Of a stretch of DNA of 64,000 bases, positions 11,461 to 24,905 are shown one piece after another (positions within the stretch are counted from its first letter, which is position 1; the number at the start of each line of letters is the position of its first letter). Source of the DNA: Rhinopomastus cyanomelas (lineage: Eukaryota; Chordata; Aves; Bucerotiformes; Rhinopomastidae); NCBI GenBank assembly GCA_013400115.1, contig VXBP01008584.1, forward strand, positions 124,164 through 188,163. The letters run 5' to 3'. Both the position numbers and the translations under genes were made by a program. The notes under the pieces are model-generated. The model had not been told where the DNA came from. It worked only from the letters and a program-made list of their open reading frames with translations, and made no database searches.

Positions 11461-13124
11461 TGACCCTACCCCACACACAGCAAAAGGATGTCGGCTGGAT
11501 AAAAACATAATGTAAATATTTTATCTTTATGGAATCATCCAAAATCCATCTCAAGACATGGCACACCAAGTACGGTAGCTCTTCGGAACCATGAGCCCAG
11601 ACTGCCTTCCTGTTACACATTTTTGTATATTAAAAAAAGGCAATTTTGTGCCTACATAAGGAAAAAAGACGACCAAAAAAGTTAGCAACACAAAAACCTC
11701 AGTCAACTTATACAACAGCAAAACAGGCTGCCACTTCCAGCACCAAAACCCACTCAGTATTTGCTCATTATCTGTCTGCTAGTTCTTGCTCTCCTCAGCA
11801 CTGGCTGACACTGACTCTGTGAAGTGCACGTAATTCTGTTTTCTGCACGTGAATACAGTTGGTTATTAACTGAGCTCCCAATAAGTCAGGCATAGATTTT
11901 GATCCAGGAAAAAAAAAGGTTAAAGTAAAACCACACTTTTAACTGCCAATGCTGTGAATTCCTCCTGCCTCCCTCCTGACAAAAGCAGGAAGATACTTCA
12001 GGATAAAGTACAAAATGGACACAGTTAAATTCGTCAATGTACAGGGCAAAACAAAAGTGGCTGAAATGTCGTTCATTCTGCCAAATGTCTTGAGTGTCAG
12101 CGGAACCTTCTGCAAGGGTGACAAACTACACACAGTAAAATACTGTAGTCAGGTAAAAACCTTAGTGGGATTTGTATAGTGTCCATTATTCCAGGATGCA
12201 ACTATTGTAATGTCTGTAAATACAAAAGACATACACATACTGACAAAAACATTCACACCTCCAGCTTCAAATGGTTTTTCAGTGAACTCTTCCAATCAAT
12301 TAGAAGAAGACTTAGAGGATGCTGGCAATTACCTACTGAAGTTGGTATCAGCTGAAGAACACTGTATTTTCACTGCAAGCCACATTATACAGCCAGAACT
12401 ATTCAACGATGCAGTGAAACTCACGATACATGATCTGAACTCCTCTCCAACACAAAAGTCACAGCAGCTGCAAAAAAATACCATCCCTGTACTTCAGAAT
12501 ATTAAATTGCTAGGCCCAGGGAGTGACCGGCAGCTTCCTTCTTTTCCCCAAGGACCATGAACACCCATTTCAATCCCCAGAGTCAGCTTTGGTTTGCAGG
12601 TAACAATGCCATTCCTCAAAGATCCTCACTAAGGCTCAGATGAGATGTGGTAGAAGATCTCCAGATCACGCCCCTTCTCACAGCACACTAGACAAAAAGC
12701 ATTAATTCAGAAGACTAAGACACAACGTTACTATGCAGCGCAGGGATAGAACCCTCTCCACCGTGTAACACAATTATCTACGTAACATTAACTGGAAGTA
12801 TGTACTGTCACAATTAACATGTATCAGCACAAGGAAATCATTGATGCTGTTCACCATCATGAGCAATAAGGCTGAGTAACACCACTGCAAATGCTGTCTG
12901 TTTGTAGACAAACAAGTTTAAAGGCTGGCACCTCCGTAATGAGCCCAGTAAATGAATTTGCTCCTGAGTTACTTCCCTGTAAATCTAATGCATAACAATT
13001 TGAATTTACTGAAAAGGGAATCACTGTTCTACCCTCAGTTATGTTGGTGGAAATCAAATCTCGGTGTACAGGACTTGGAATTTGTCACTACTGTATCCAC
13101 TCTATTCTAAATCTATGATTTAGA

Positions 13125-13425
13125 ATCACAGAATCATAGAACAGTTTCAGATGGAAGACACCTTCAAGACCATCAAGTCCAACCTTTTCCTAGCCCTGTC
13201 AGCCCCACTAAACCTTGTCCCCAATGCAACATCTGCCTCTCTCTTAAACACCTCCAGAGATGGGGACTCCACCCCCCCCCGGGCAGGCTGTTCCAATGCC
13301 TGACAACCCTTCTAGTAAAGAAATTCTTCCTGATATCCAACTTGAACGTCCCCTGGCTCAGCTTCATGCTATTTTCCCTTGTCCCACTGGTATTACTGTA
13401 AAGAGACATCATTTCTCTCCGGATG
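13125..13425 (-). mobile_element. CR1 LINE fragment, 3' end
   Basis: Starts with the reverse complement of the CR1 tail (AATCACAGAATCATAGAA), then reads CCATCAAGTCCAACC and the 3' end of ORF2. It is a 5'-truncated copy in the same orientation as TCF12. A run of C's at about 13271 is expanded. Confidence 0.9.
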
Positions 13426-15744
13426 TTGGCTGCATCTATTCACTGTACAGATCAGACCATAACTCCATCAGGCAGATCCAGCTTTAACCCACAGAAGTTT
13501 ACCCACCAGAACAGCTGAAAAATAAACCTAAAGTGGGAGAACTGAAAAGCAAATTGCTCCAAGAATTGCATAGTTGCTAGTGGTCACTCTGTACTTGGTG
13601 GACCTGGTACCAGAGAGCTATTCCAGCAGCTCCTGAAGTCCAAACTAAGTTTTTGGGTTGTGGTTACAATTTTTATAATCCCCATTTAAGCCAAGCAACA
13701 GCTGGTCTGAAATTTGTTTTCTTAAGAGAATCATGTTACAGTGAAATGAATCAGAGCTGAACCAGTGATACTGTACTGGCTACAGCTGTTTACTCCATTT
13801 TTCCTTGGTGACAAGTCAAGGGTTAATCTTATGACTCAGCTTGACAAACAAGTCAGCTGGAGACAGGGCCAATTTTTTAAACTTGATTTCAGACAGACAT
13901 GCTGTCAGCAGAGGAGCACTGAACTGACATGCACTTTATAGCCCGAGTTGTTTCCACTTGTGACCCTGCACTGTGTGTCAGAAACAATAAAATGCCTGTT
14001 TACAAAGTGTGTAAAGAGATTATGAAAGCTGATGCAAAGCAAAATACTGACCTAGTCATAAACTAAGCTACCTGTAGGAGAGTATTTTGAAAGGCTGTTT
14101 TAACAGTATGAGATTTTGTGAATGAACTCCGTGTTCTCCCTCCAAATAAACTTTTACGTGAAAGACCTTTTTGCCCGACTTGTCAGAGGTACAAGGCAAA
14201 CACATAAGAAGCAAATGTAACTCATCATTTAAATTAATAAAAAAGAAACGGAATTTCTCCACACCACTGAAAATTAGACCATATGAAAGATAATGATGTG
14301 ACTGTCTCAGTGGATGAGAGCCATCCTCTAGTCAAATGCATTTCAAAAGACTGAAATATCAAAACACTTTTAAAAGGTTGTTACATATTAATCACTATTT
14401 CATTCTTTTAAATGTGTCTCTGGAAGCACAACAAGCCGCAGAAACCTCTACAATGAATTATATAAAAAGCAGCTGTGATGTGTAACCCAAGTATCATGAG
14501 ATTCCTCACAGACAGTTGGCTTCAAACCTGCTGAATAAATGCAGTAAGAGACCAAATTTTGATGGGGACACTTACAATTTCCATTGCAGTTCGTAGGGGC
14601 CAAGCTAACCTGCCATCGTTGGAAACAAGGCAAAGGCAACTGCCCTACAAGTCTCTCCTCATGACCATCAACTCCTTATCAATCTCAATCACATTTGACA
14701 GAGGAACAGAAGTTTTACAAGTGATAACGTTACTATCAGTTCTAAGAAAACTGGAACCTGAACAGGAGAGAGGAACCTCAACTGATGCCCTACTGAAGCG
14801 GGGGGGCAAGGAGCGGGGAATAGAGGGGAAAAGAAATTCACAGAAAATTAGTCCAATAGCGAACAACCTGTCAGTAATTAAAATACACACAGTAACTTTG
14901 GGCTGCTTCTCATGCAACAATTCAGAAAAAAGCCCCAGACATTCTAAGCATCTTGGGGCTCCCAATACAACTTACTTGAAACCAAATCATTTACAGTGCT
15001 GAACTACAGCAAGGACAGTGTTAGGAGCCGCAACGAAGGACACACTGAGCATCAAGCGCAGTACTGCTCCTAGCACAGACAACATTTCAAGGCTTGACCA
15101 ACAAACCTGGCTCCTTTAAGGGGAAAACACGTAACTTCTTAAACTGTTCTCAACCTAATTTATCAGTTAGGTAAAGGCTGCTTTAATTGAACATCCTGGA
15201 AGTACACACTTGTGCTGTTAACTAACGACGCCGCTCAGCAGAGAGCACAGACTAGTGGTACAGAAGAAAATTTAAAATAACCCAGTGGATTCTATTTGAC
15301 GGACAAATCCCCCACATCCATTTTCAAAACTTTTTTGAAGGAAAATGTTTTAAGTAAATTAATTTACTCGTGAAGGAGCTAAAGCAGTTTGTTTGCAAAA
15401 AACTCCAGTTACCTATAACAGATGTGAATACACAATAAGGACTTTGTTTTTTTAAATTGGAAACTAGAGCTATAGAAGTGGATCCTTCGGTAGTTTTAAA
15501 AATAATATTGATTTTCAGAATTGAATAATATTTGACTAATAGAAAAATAATCTTTAAGTTTATACATAAATATTTTCATTAGGATGGAAAAGATGAGGAA
15601 AAAAGCACTGTATACATACTACATATCTTCACAACCAAACACAAATCAATTTGTGATTTTGAAACTTGTTTCAAGATCTTTCAAATAAAATTTTGGTAGG
15701 ACATTGGCTCAAATTCTGAGAGTTTAATTATTTTGCTGAAAATA

Positions 15745-15800
15745 TCACAGTATTACCAAGATTGGAAGAGACCTCATAGATCATCAAGTCCAACCTGGAC
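15745..15800 (-). mobile_element. CR1 3'-tail fragment, very short
   Basis: A TATCACAGTATTACC-type tail is followed by GATTGGAAGAGACC and ATCATCAAGTCCAACC. Only the last ~55 bp of the element is present. Confidence 0.8.
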
Positions 15801-16712
15801 TTAAGATTTGAAAGCCACTGTGTAAAGGTCATAATTCCCCATATCTGCACTAAAAAGTCAATAAACATGTTTATTATCCCAAGACAGTAAATCATCCCAT
15901 CTGAAGCCAGATAATCATTGTTACAAACTGTGGAAAAACAACTAGCCAATCCAAAAATGTGTATGGACCTTAAAGGAATTTTAAATCTTGACACAAGTTA
16001 GCAAGGCTGTGTTCTGGAAACTTGCAGGAGACTACGTGAATCACAAATCTTTTCACAGTAACTCAAGATGGCCAAGAAAATGTATTTGAAGACAATAAAA
16101 GAGAAGTGATGAAGGGGTCCCTCTGCTGGCCCAACCGCAGCACAATCGAATTCCGACCGCATTACTCCAGCACAGTGTGTGTTTCCACCGCCCCCCCTCA
16201 CCGAACCTGAACAGCTACACCTGCACTTGGGGGGATTTTCCTGTAGGTGGCTCCACAGGCAAAACCAGAGCTCAACCCGCAACATCCACACGTGCACCTT
16301 CTTTAAATGTATTAAACAATCCCGTATCAGAGAAGCTGTAGAAGTATTTCGTGTCAAAATGCAGAGACCTGACTGTGCCTCAGCATGCATTTCCTTGTAT
16401 CTCTCCCACTCTCCTGTGTGGAAAAAGGAAGTCAAGCGAGCTATCAAAGCCGAGCGAGAAATCCTTCAGTCAGCCACAGCAAAGAATCAGCTCACAAGTT
16501 CCCTACAGAAACAAAAAACACCAACAGCTACTCCTAGCTAACGGTGCAAATTGTACAAAATCCTCTAACTAAAATCTCTGAGACTGTACAACTTCCTTTC
16601 TTTATAAGTCTTAACCTCACAAGAAACTGTCACTAAAACAAGAGGCAATTTCATTCAATGTCTTTGCTTTGGTATGCAAAGATACATCTTCATCTAAAAT
16701 TTCATTTAAAGA

Positions 16713-16873
16713 TCAAGGGGGTTGTGGAGTTTCCTTCTCTGGAGATGTTTAAAACCCACCTGGATATGTTCCTGTGTGACTTGGTCTAGGTGACCCTGCT
16801 CTGGTGGTGGGGGGGATTGGACTAGATGACCTTTTTCAAGGTCCCTTCTAATCCCTAATGTTCTGTGATTCCA
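16713..16873 (+). mobile_element. CR1 LINE fragment, 3' end
   Basis: Plus-orientation 3' end: GTTCCTGTGTGACTTGGTCT, then GGATTGGACTAGATGACC and the tail CTAATGTTCTGTGATTCC. It is antisense to TCF12 and 5'-truncated. Confidence 0.92.
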
Positions 16874-19800
16874 CGGTGCTTCGATTTCAGTGCCACCCTT
16901 GAAAAAGTTGTAATTTTGGTGTTTAGTTTCTGACAAATGGCATGGGCACAGGCAAAACAACCAGCCCAGCATCGGGGCAAATCAACCACTGAAACAGCTG
17001 GGTTCAAAAGCATGTGAGAGTTCGGCAAGACAGCCATGCTCACTACATTTCCAGCTGCCTTCAGGGATTACAAAAGCCTTGCCACCAAACCCACAAGTAT
17101 TACTAAGCAAAAGATATTAATAGTCTTCAAGAAAGCCTTTATCAATTGTTATAAAACACCACACTAATTAATGGCAATGGACACTGTTTTGAGGTAAAGT
17201 GGAAGTGGCAGCAATTCCACATAACTTCTCCTTCAATACAGGAGTGGCAATTGAGTCGCATTGCTTTTTCAGATTTAGAACAACACAGAGATTGAAGGCA
17301 CTTTTGTGTAGATTTATGCCCTAACAGCATCTCACATGCTGATTTTGATACCAGAATAAAGCATCTCCAAAATCCAACCACAGGGAAACGACGTCCCTCA
17401 TATACGTACTTGCAGGACTTTCACAGAGAAGATTAAGCAAGCCCATAACAGTTCACCAGTCAGACAACAGGATAGTTAGTTTGGAAATAAAACTGCTTGC
17501 AAGTTTAAAAAAACCCTCTTAAGAGAGGATTAGTTAAGTGTCTTCATGCTAATGCAGTGAGAACTTGATTTGAACTCTCACCGCAGGACTCAGCGCAATG
17601 CAATGGACCGCTTAGCTGTCTGACAGCTCAATGCTCTGGCACAGCAAAGAGCGGGTGGGATGCTACGATCTGAGGTGACTGCCATTTTCAGGTGGGTAAA
17701 ATAAAGGCCATGCTGAAGAAAACTACAATGATCTAAACAGAAAAACAGTTCTTTTACTTCATAAACAAGATATCAGAAAGACATTTTTACTTACTTTGCA
17801 ATATAATTTAGGGGTTGGATGTCACTTACATTCACTTCTTGTTTAAGCTCACATATGAACGTGGTGCTTTAAGAGAAGTACAAAGCAAGTTCCTAAAAGC
17901 TTTATCCTTGCAATCAGAGAACAAGCGTAAAAACAGAAGTGAAGTAATGAGGAAGAAATCACAGCTTCTGTGTTGCGTTATCCACATGGACTTGTTTGCT
18001 CAGTTTTCCTACTTAAAATGTCCTTCCAAAACACAGCACAGCATCAGAGGCAAGGGTCAGGAGAGTTACTGCTGTTGTTGAGGTCTAGATGCTAAAGACG
18101 GGTGACAGCCAAATACATCACTTGACTGCAGAAGGTGATTCAGAACACCTCTGAGCAAACTAAATAACTAAATGTTTGGTTTTACTTTTTGAAACTGTTC
18201 TGGGCAGTGGGAGCAAATCTTATCCCCCCACCAAAAATGTCCAATATCACAGTCAAACACTGCACAAAGTATTTACATAGGATAGGGCACAGATGTCATG
18301 ACAGTATTCCAAGGGTGTTGCATCACACACGGTTAACTTAATACACATTGCACTTGCCAATACTGAGGACAATTCTCTGAAGAAATCCCACTCAGTGTAG
18401 AGAGGAGGGGTGGAGGAAGGAGGGAGCACAGAAGAGAACAAGATATATTGTTTTGCTTTTGGTTCTGCTGGTATCTTTATGGGACATTTCTTGAAATGTA
18501 TGTCTCAGTCTTAACGTGTGAGCACAATGCCACAAAGAAAAACACCTTAAACTTTGGAAGATAGTTGTACACATGCAAACTAAGCTTTCTCTGTTTTTGC
18601 TTCATAAAGAATTCTTGCAATAAATTAGCACCCACAGAATACATACATACCAGAGAGGGTGATAAACAAGCAAACCTTGTAATCAAGCTATAAATTGTCT
18701 TAAATAAATGTATGGAAACTATTGAAAAAAAAACCTAATGAGTTAGAACTCAGGAGATGATATCCAGTGTTAGAAAATACTCATTAGATAGCATCTTTCG
18801 AGTAAGTGATAATCTAAAGTTTAATCCAAGTACTGTTGAAAGTCTTGAATACTGAAAATAGGTATTAGCAAAGGCAATACATGGAAGACAACCACAATTT
18901 GTCCCTGTGTGTCACTGCAAAAATCAACAAACACGATGTGTTTCAGGCTGTTTCTCTGGTGAAAGACTAATTAAATGGCAAAAGAATGATGATAGATATT
19001 CATACTATTTTTCTTAGAATTATGACCTCATGACAGCTACTGATTAGGGTGCTAATTATAAATACTAGTCCAAAATATTTTTTGATTACACATGTAAATA
19101 GTATGTTTCTACTCTTAACCCTCCCATAATCAGCTGGCAAACTCCCTGCGCATTTCCAAGTGAGCCTTACTTTTCTTTCTTCTGCCTCTGCAGAATGAAC
19201 AGCTCTCTGGCAACCCTGATGCTCTGCTCTTAGTAACTCAGCCCCCTGCCACCAGTTAGTTACAATTGGTTTCCAGTCACATAACGTTACTCATTTCATG
19301 GCTTTGGTAACTCCTACAGTAAAAAAAAATTCTCAGAAATACAACAGCTCTGAAACTCTGAGGATGATGTTAACTCAATGAGCAGCATTTCCCTCTCACT
19401 ACTATACAAATGGCATATCATCAGCTCTGTGTTCACTTGAGCCTGACTTGAGCTAAAAAATTAACCACTGACTTTTCAGTTTCTATCCTCCCTATAAGGT
19501 TTTAAATTTAGTGGTTGTAAGCTTAATATAAATGCTTGCCACGTCAACAATCAAAATGTTTTGGGCAATGACTCACCACGTAGCAACTCAGAGCAGGAAA
19601 ACTTAATGCAGTTGCTGGGTGCCTCTGATTTGTACAGTAAAAGGAAAAGCTCAGATTGAGTCGCGTTCCAGAAACCAACAATTCACCAGCGTTTTTTCCT
19701 CTGTAACTATTTTTACTACAGAACTTCATGAGAACACATGAAGAAAGATAAACCTTAAAGCAAAGTTCAGAAAATACAAGTCCAAGAGGCAAAGAAACAA

Positions 19801-20699
19801 GCTAGAAGATTTTTCTTTCAAATAATCATTTCTGAAAAGTGTTGTTAAATTACAGTTATCTAGGAAATAAATTCTTGTTGCGTATCCATTGACATGGTGG
19901 CCCTGTACTAACACAGGAACATCGCAGAAAATGATCTTCTAGAAACTGAAAAATTACAAAACATAGATATGTATAATATATAGAGGTATTACACACACAC
20001 CTGTATTAAAAAAAGGTAACTAGAGAGAAGTCACAACCTTCCTTGTGACTTTTCATATTATAATTAAAATTCTCTGCACAATGAGCTAAAAAAATTTTTA
20101 TCTTTCCTGCAATATATTGACTTCTTTAAAGTAACACAGTTATTTACTCAAATTTCCTGCGATGCTCGGTGAAATTTAGTTCTGTGTCATCTTCCTAACA
20201 CATATTTATTATTTTTTTAATACGTAATTCTACTTTAAGGCTCTATGTAGAACTCAAATACGGAGAAGTATTTATTTCTAAAGTACATCATGACAGCCCT
20301 TGACACAATGCCATCACAAATAAAATTTATCAGCCTTTTGCTGTCTCCACTGTTCTCACAAACAAGTCGTAAATGAAAACCGTTTGAAAAATACTGCTGC
20401 TTAACATCGCAGCCTGGTAAGACAAATGAGGAAAATCTTTCATTCCCTAAAATGATCTCTTTACCTGGTTGACGCTACTAAATATTAAGCATGTACTGTA
20501 AGGTCTATTACTTGCTGAGAATTACAGTAATAAATTACATGGAAATTGCACTGCTATGTGCTTCTCTGACATCTTAAATATATTTTTGTTAATTTAGCAG
20601 AAATTATCTGCTAGACTGGAAAGGCAGCCTACAGAACATGCAACTGTTAAAATGTAAATTGCCCAACTATTTTTAGCTGCTGAAGGGAATAAAAAAACA

Positions 20700-21370
20700 G
20701 GGGGGTGGGGAGAGAAGAAGATTCCTGCCCTCGGGAATAATGATTTGAGGCATTGTGTTCATTTTGTTTATCAAGCAGCTATTCAGCCTCTAGTGGGGCC
20801 CAAGTGCTTATGCAAGCAAAAGCTTTTAAGAGTGCCTGCAGCTGCAATTCTGGCTCCCAGGTAGACTGCAGGTTCAGAGCGCAGCTGCCCCGGGCTATCG
20901 GATCCATCTCGGCTCCATCTGCGAGTAAGGTTAAAATAGGATTTCAGATCCCGGATTCTGTCTGTATCTCTGTGAGCACCGGGAGGGAAAAGGGAACAGG
21001 GGAGAAGCCAAGACTAGAAGATGCCATCCGCACTTCAGCCTCTGAACAAAATGAACAGCTCAGCCCCATTTTCTCACTCGCGCTGTATGTTGGTGGTGGG
21101 TGCAGCGTGCTCCATTCAGCTGCCCGGCTCCCAGTTATGACTCAGCCCAGTGCACCTGCGGCCCTGTGCTAGGGGCTGCCAGAACAGCCAGCAGCCATTT
21201 ACACAACAAAGAGATGAACCCCACAAGGCAGCCCCCCACCCCGCCCCCGCCTCCTGTTTCTTCTGAGCTGGGAAAAAAAAGAATCCTTTCCTTCTCTTTG
21301 CCGGGGATTGTTCACTTCACGTGGATTTTAAAATGCAGATTCATTTATAAACAATTTTCTTCCCTTTAAG
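20700..21370. promoter_or_regulatory. GC-richer intronic patch with clustered E-boxes and an AP-1/MARE-like site
   Basis: E-boxes CAGCTG lie at 20839-20844, 20882-20887 and 21117-21122, and CACCTG at 21153-21158. TGACTCA (AP-1/half-MARE) lies at 21138-21144. Composition is clearly more GC-rich than the flanks. The patch sits in the 19.8 kb intron, about 0.7 kb downstream of the LPSS exon. A 139-codon open frame crosses it but shows no domain or family similarity that I know. E-boxes are the target of TCF12 itself, so autoregulation is possible but unproven. Confidence 0.35.
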
Positions 21371-22075
21371 GATAAAGCATATTTAATACCACAAAACACC
21401 CCTGTAGCATTACATTATCACAGCCATTAACGATTTTTCCATCAAAACCCAACCTTTTTCATCAAAGCCCTTTATTCTCGAAGGATAAATTTTCAAGCAA
21501 AGAGGGATCAACAAACTAGTTGCTTGAAAGCTTGCCTGATGCTAGGCTGAAGTTAGGAAAGGCTTAATGAAGGCTTTAAAATCCACTAGGGCTTCACAAT
21601 GAACATCTGACTTGGTGATTTATGCATATTAATAACCTCAGTCCTACTGAGGCAAGCTGAGCTGTACATGTCCTCCGAATCTTAATGTCTTCAGCTCCAC
21701 TGGGATTATTACAAATGTAAATTTCTAAGATTCTCAGCTATTAATCTGTGTCTGTCCTCCTGTTCAGCAACATAATGACTAATTAAACATCAAAAGACCT
21801 GTATAGGAGATCTTCTTTGACAGCTCCTGGCCCAGCTCTCTTCCCAAGAGAGGAATTCAAATGACAGGGACAAGTGGGTAGGAGCATATAAGCAAGCTAC
21901 AAATCACTGCTATGAAATCTAAAACTCCACATCAAACATGTATTTAGGCCTCCAGAACGACTCCTAATTACCCACCTAGCTGCTCATGTCCGGTGGCTAA
22001 CCTTTCCTATCGCTAAAGTTAAGTCATTTGTATGTATGTCAGGTAAAAAGCACACACAAAAAATGTAGTACTTAC

Positions 22076-22128
22076 CGAAGAAGGCAAACCAGGGGGGACC
22101 TTTCTTACTTTCTTTGTCTGAAGTGGAT
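22076..22128 (-). CDS. TCF12: TCF12 coding exon with basic nuclear-localisation segment (KKVRKVPPGLPSS)
   Basis: A 53 bp exon: two bases finishing a split Asp codon and 17 codons, PLQTKKVRKVPPGLPSS. The acceptor is TTTTGTGTACAG|AT and the donor TCG|GTAAGT in phase 0. The KKVRKVPPGLPSS string is near-invariant among E-proteins and forms the core of the nuclear localisation signal mapped in TCF4. Its neighbours are the exon ending HDSPVLG (24770) and, after 19.8 kb, the VYAPSPN exon. The short length would make this exon hard to find by ORF methods. Identity rests on the exact family motif, matched phases and both splice sites. Confidence 0.97.
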
Positions 22129-24769
22129 CTGTACACAAAACACAGTATTTCAGGCACGATAAAGAATAAATGGCTATAGTACACAAATTTCTTCTTTCCT
22201 CAATGGATTTGTTTCCAATTTAATGCATTTTTTATTCTATGCCAATTAAATTTGTCTTTCACATCAGTACAAGAACCTAACACCCTGACGTTCTTCTCTG
22301 AAATAAAGCTTTCAGTTCCTTCCATAAGGAAAGCAGGTATTCCTAGGAGCATGAACACTAAATGGTACACTAATGCCTTCAGACACCTGCTGAGAAACAA
22401 AGTCAGATTTTGAGATATATAGGTGGAAAACAGGATTCATTAGTAAAATAAATGTTTTTCTCTTCTGCACTTCAGAGTAAAGACACAACTACCAAAAAGG
22501 AACTTATGACTCTTAAAATGCATAACCAAAAACACTAACATTACGTACATTTCTACAGCTTTTAGACTAAACCAACGTTGTCAATAAACAGCATTTATGA
22601 CTGACTTTTTCTTAAATAATAAAGGCAACACCAAATTTGCATGTAATCCTAAAGTTGGAAGCATGACACCTGCTTCCTTGTTCCAACAATTACTGTAACA
22701 TCACAGAAGCACCCAGCAATCTCACTACCTGAATCAGTTGAGTCAGTTGTTAATAAAACTGATCTGACCAGTATGCCTTCGGAGTGAGCTGATGCTCCAA
22801 AGACAAGTATCTGGCAAGATGATCAGTCCTACAGTTGACTGATTGAGTCATCAATAAAAATACAAGATCTTGTTTATAAAATTTTCATTTAAAAACACTT
22901 AATTTTTTTTAGAACATTTAATTAGAATTTTATTACATGATATGACAAGATAAAAGTGAGAATATCTGCTAGATAACTACTCTGCTCAGTCTCCACAGAA
23001 CATGTTGAAAAAACCCCCAAACCTCTGAAAGAAGTATTCTCACATGAAGAGAAGGAACACTGGTAATGAACTTTAGGAGCAAATTTAAATAGAGTGAGTT
23101 AAAATCCTGATCACACAACTCCTACCTGGGCATTTTCATCCCCCAAATGGCCATAATTCAACTCTGCTTTAAATTCTCAGGCAGAAGTTTTGTAGCATTT
23201 TACTAGTTCATTTGAAAAAAAATGTAAGCATCAGACATACTTTGGAAACAAGATAAAATGCACTTCCTTTTCCTAGCATTTCTGGAAAAAATATTCATAA
23301 ATTTGTACACATCACCTGCTACATCCCTGGTTACAGCCCCCCAGCTTCAGCCATGATAGCAAGAAGAACATCACACTGTTACCAGTTTTAACAGGCTGAT
23401 ACCTCTTTAACCCTCTCTTTCACAGGAAAAACATAAATAGGGGTTACTATTAAGTATTTTGTTACCAAGACTGATTCTGCGGGGGCTAAAACTTAAAATT
23501 ACTAATAATACATCCCAACTCAGACTGCCTGGAAGCAACAATTGCATTGAACTTTCCTTAGAGTGCTCTTCTTCCAAAACAGATCTCGAGAACTGCTGCA
23601 TTCGATTTTCAAATTCTGAGAACCACTGCTACTTACAAGAATATTTGTAAAGAAAACCAACCCAGATGAAACAGCAGTTGTCCTGACAACAGGTTAAAAA
23701 ATTATACAAAGAAAGTATTTTTAAAACACACACATATGCGCACACATTTATGTAGGGAAAACTAAAAAAATCCTATATTTATCATTCAAAATTAAAAAAA
23801 GGACTATTGTAATGCCCAAGGAGTTTGCACTTCTAGTTAATTAACTAAAATTAATTCAAGAAACAATTTGCATTTGATGAAATCTTACACTAGGTAGATG
23901 AAATCTGTTGTAAGCTATATGGGTCCAACTAGTAAGAGTTTACTATGGAACAGCAGTGCTATACGGAATGAGAGGCATTAAAAATATCAAATATATAACT
24001 AGAGTAATCCTAATAACACACCACGCAAACACAAACATGTTACAGCCTCTCTTGTTATACCAAAAATATTTGTTAAAGCTTGCACACCCAATTATTTAAA
24101 GCAGCCTTACAGCAGAAACGATAGAACACTGGGCTCAGTCTTGATTCTCCAAATCAATAAAATATGAAGTACTACCACTGACTATAACTGAGTAGAAAAA
24201 CTCCATTTATTTCTACCTCCAGAATGTTAGGACTGTGTGGATTTATTACAACTGTTAAGCAAATTCCTGACCACATATTTTGCAAGGTATTTTAGGATAA
24301 ACTACATGTCTGCAAATGCTAAGAACTTTAAAGGTATGTTGAACCAATTACAACTAACTATATATTGCCCTAAATAAAGTTACTTTTAGCATATAAAAGG
24401 ATAATTGTTTCCCTTTTGAGTCTTTCCTCTACTAAATAATGGTAATGACCTCAAGGTCAGGCATTTCCAGAAGTTAATGATGGCATGGGTTAAGGGCACT
24501 CAGCTGGTCATCAGCTCCTATCCATCTGTCATTATTGTATTTACAATTAAGAGCTTTACTGGAGTTTCTTTTTTGTTTTATAAGCAACACTGACCAGTGT
24601 CGAATCCAGACTCAAAGAAAGCATTAACAATTCCAGGTTTTCTCTCACATAGCAGTTTGCTACAATTTGAATTGCTAAGCACAGAGAACTTTGAGTAGAC
24701 AAAACCAAGCAAGTAAGCCTGCAGAAATGCAGCATCAACAGAAGTTTACAAACTGGCGATATTACTCAC
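22129..24769 (-). other. TCF12: TCF12 intron, 2.6 kb
   Basis: Lies between HDSPVLG and the KKVRKVPP exon; GTGAGT at the 5' end and GTGTACAG at the 3' end. AT-rich. No repeats or extra exons recognised. Confidence 0.88.
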
Positions 24770-24905
24770 CAAGAACTGGTGAGTCATGAAGTGGTCTTCG
24801 GCGCTGGTTCGCACCAGAAAACGGGTAGTAAGGTGTTCCAGGTTTTCCAGAGGATGATAGCTGACCTGAACTTCCAAGCCCCATATCTGACCGAAGCAGA
24901 CTAGA
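24770..24905 (-). CDS. TCF12: TCF12 coding exon ([15 protein letters not shown]...RRRPLHDS)
   Basis: A 136 bp exon with 45 codons plus one base: [34 protein letters not shown] and RRRPLHDSPVL. It matches the TCF12 segment that in human reads [21 protein letters not shown]. Two candidate AGs lie close together at the acceptor (TTTCTAG|TCTAG|TCTGC). The first is preferred because it keeps the conserved Ser-Ser after Gln and matches the phase 0 end of the upstream exon. The donor is CTTG|GTGAGT in phase 1. The RRRPLHD cluster contributes basic residues to the nuclear-localisation region together with KKVRK in the next exon. Confidence 0.97.

Larger units (their letters stand above)
2277..22075 (-). 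other. TCF12: TCF12 intron, 19.8 kb, hosting the HEBAlt promoter and first exon
   Basis: This intron lies between the LPSS exon and the VYAPSPN exon. HEBAlt uses only its last 8.6 kb (2277-10888). It is mostly AT-rich and repeat-poor: only three short CR1 fragments (13125, 15745, 16713). Two GC-richer patches (about 3425-3760 and 20700-21370) and the CpG island at 10.65-11.46 kb stand out. Stretches 3761-10649, 11461-13124, 13426-15744, 15801-16712, 16874-20699 and 21371-22075 hold no gene that I can support. Confidence 0.85.

Noticed and set aside
20753..21172. 139-codon plus-strand open frame in the GC-richer patch
   Set aside because: No recognisable protein family, no supported splice partners, antisense to the gene. 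Better explained as composition in a candidate regulatory patch.
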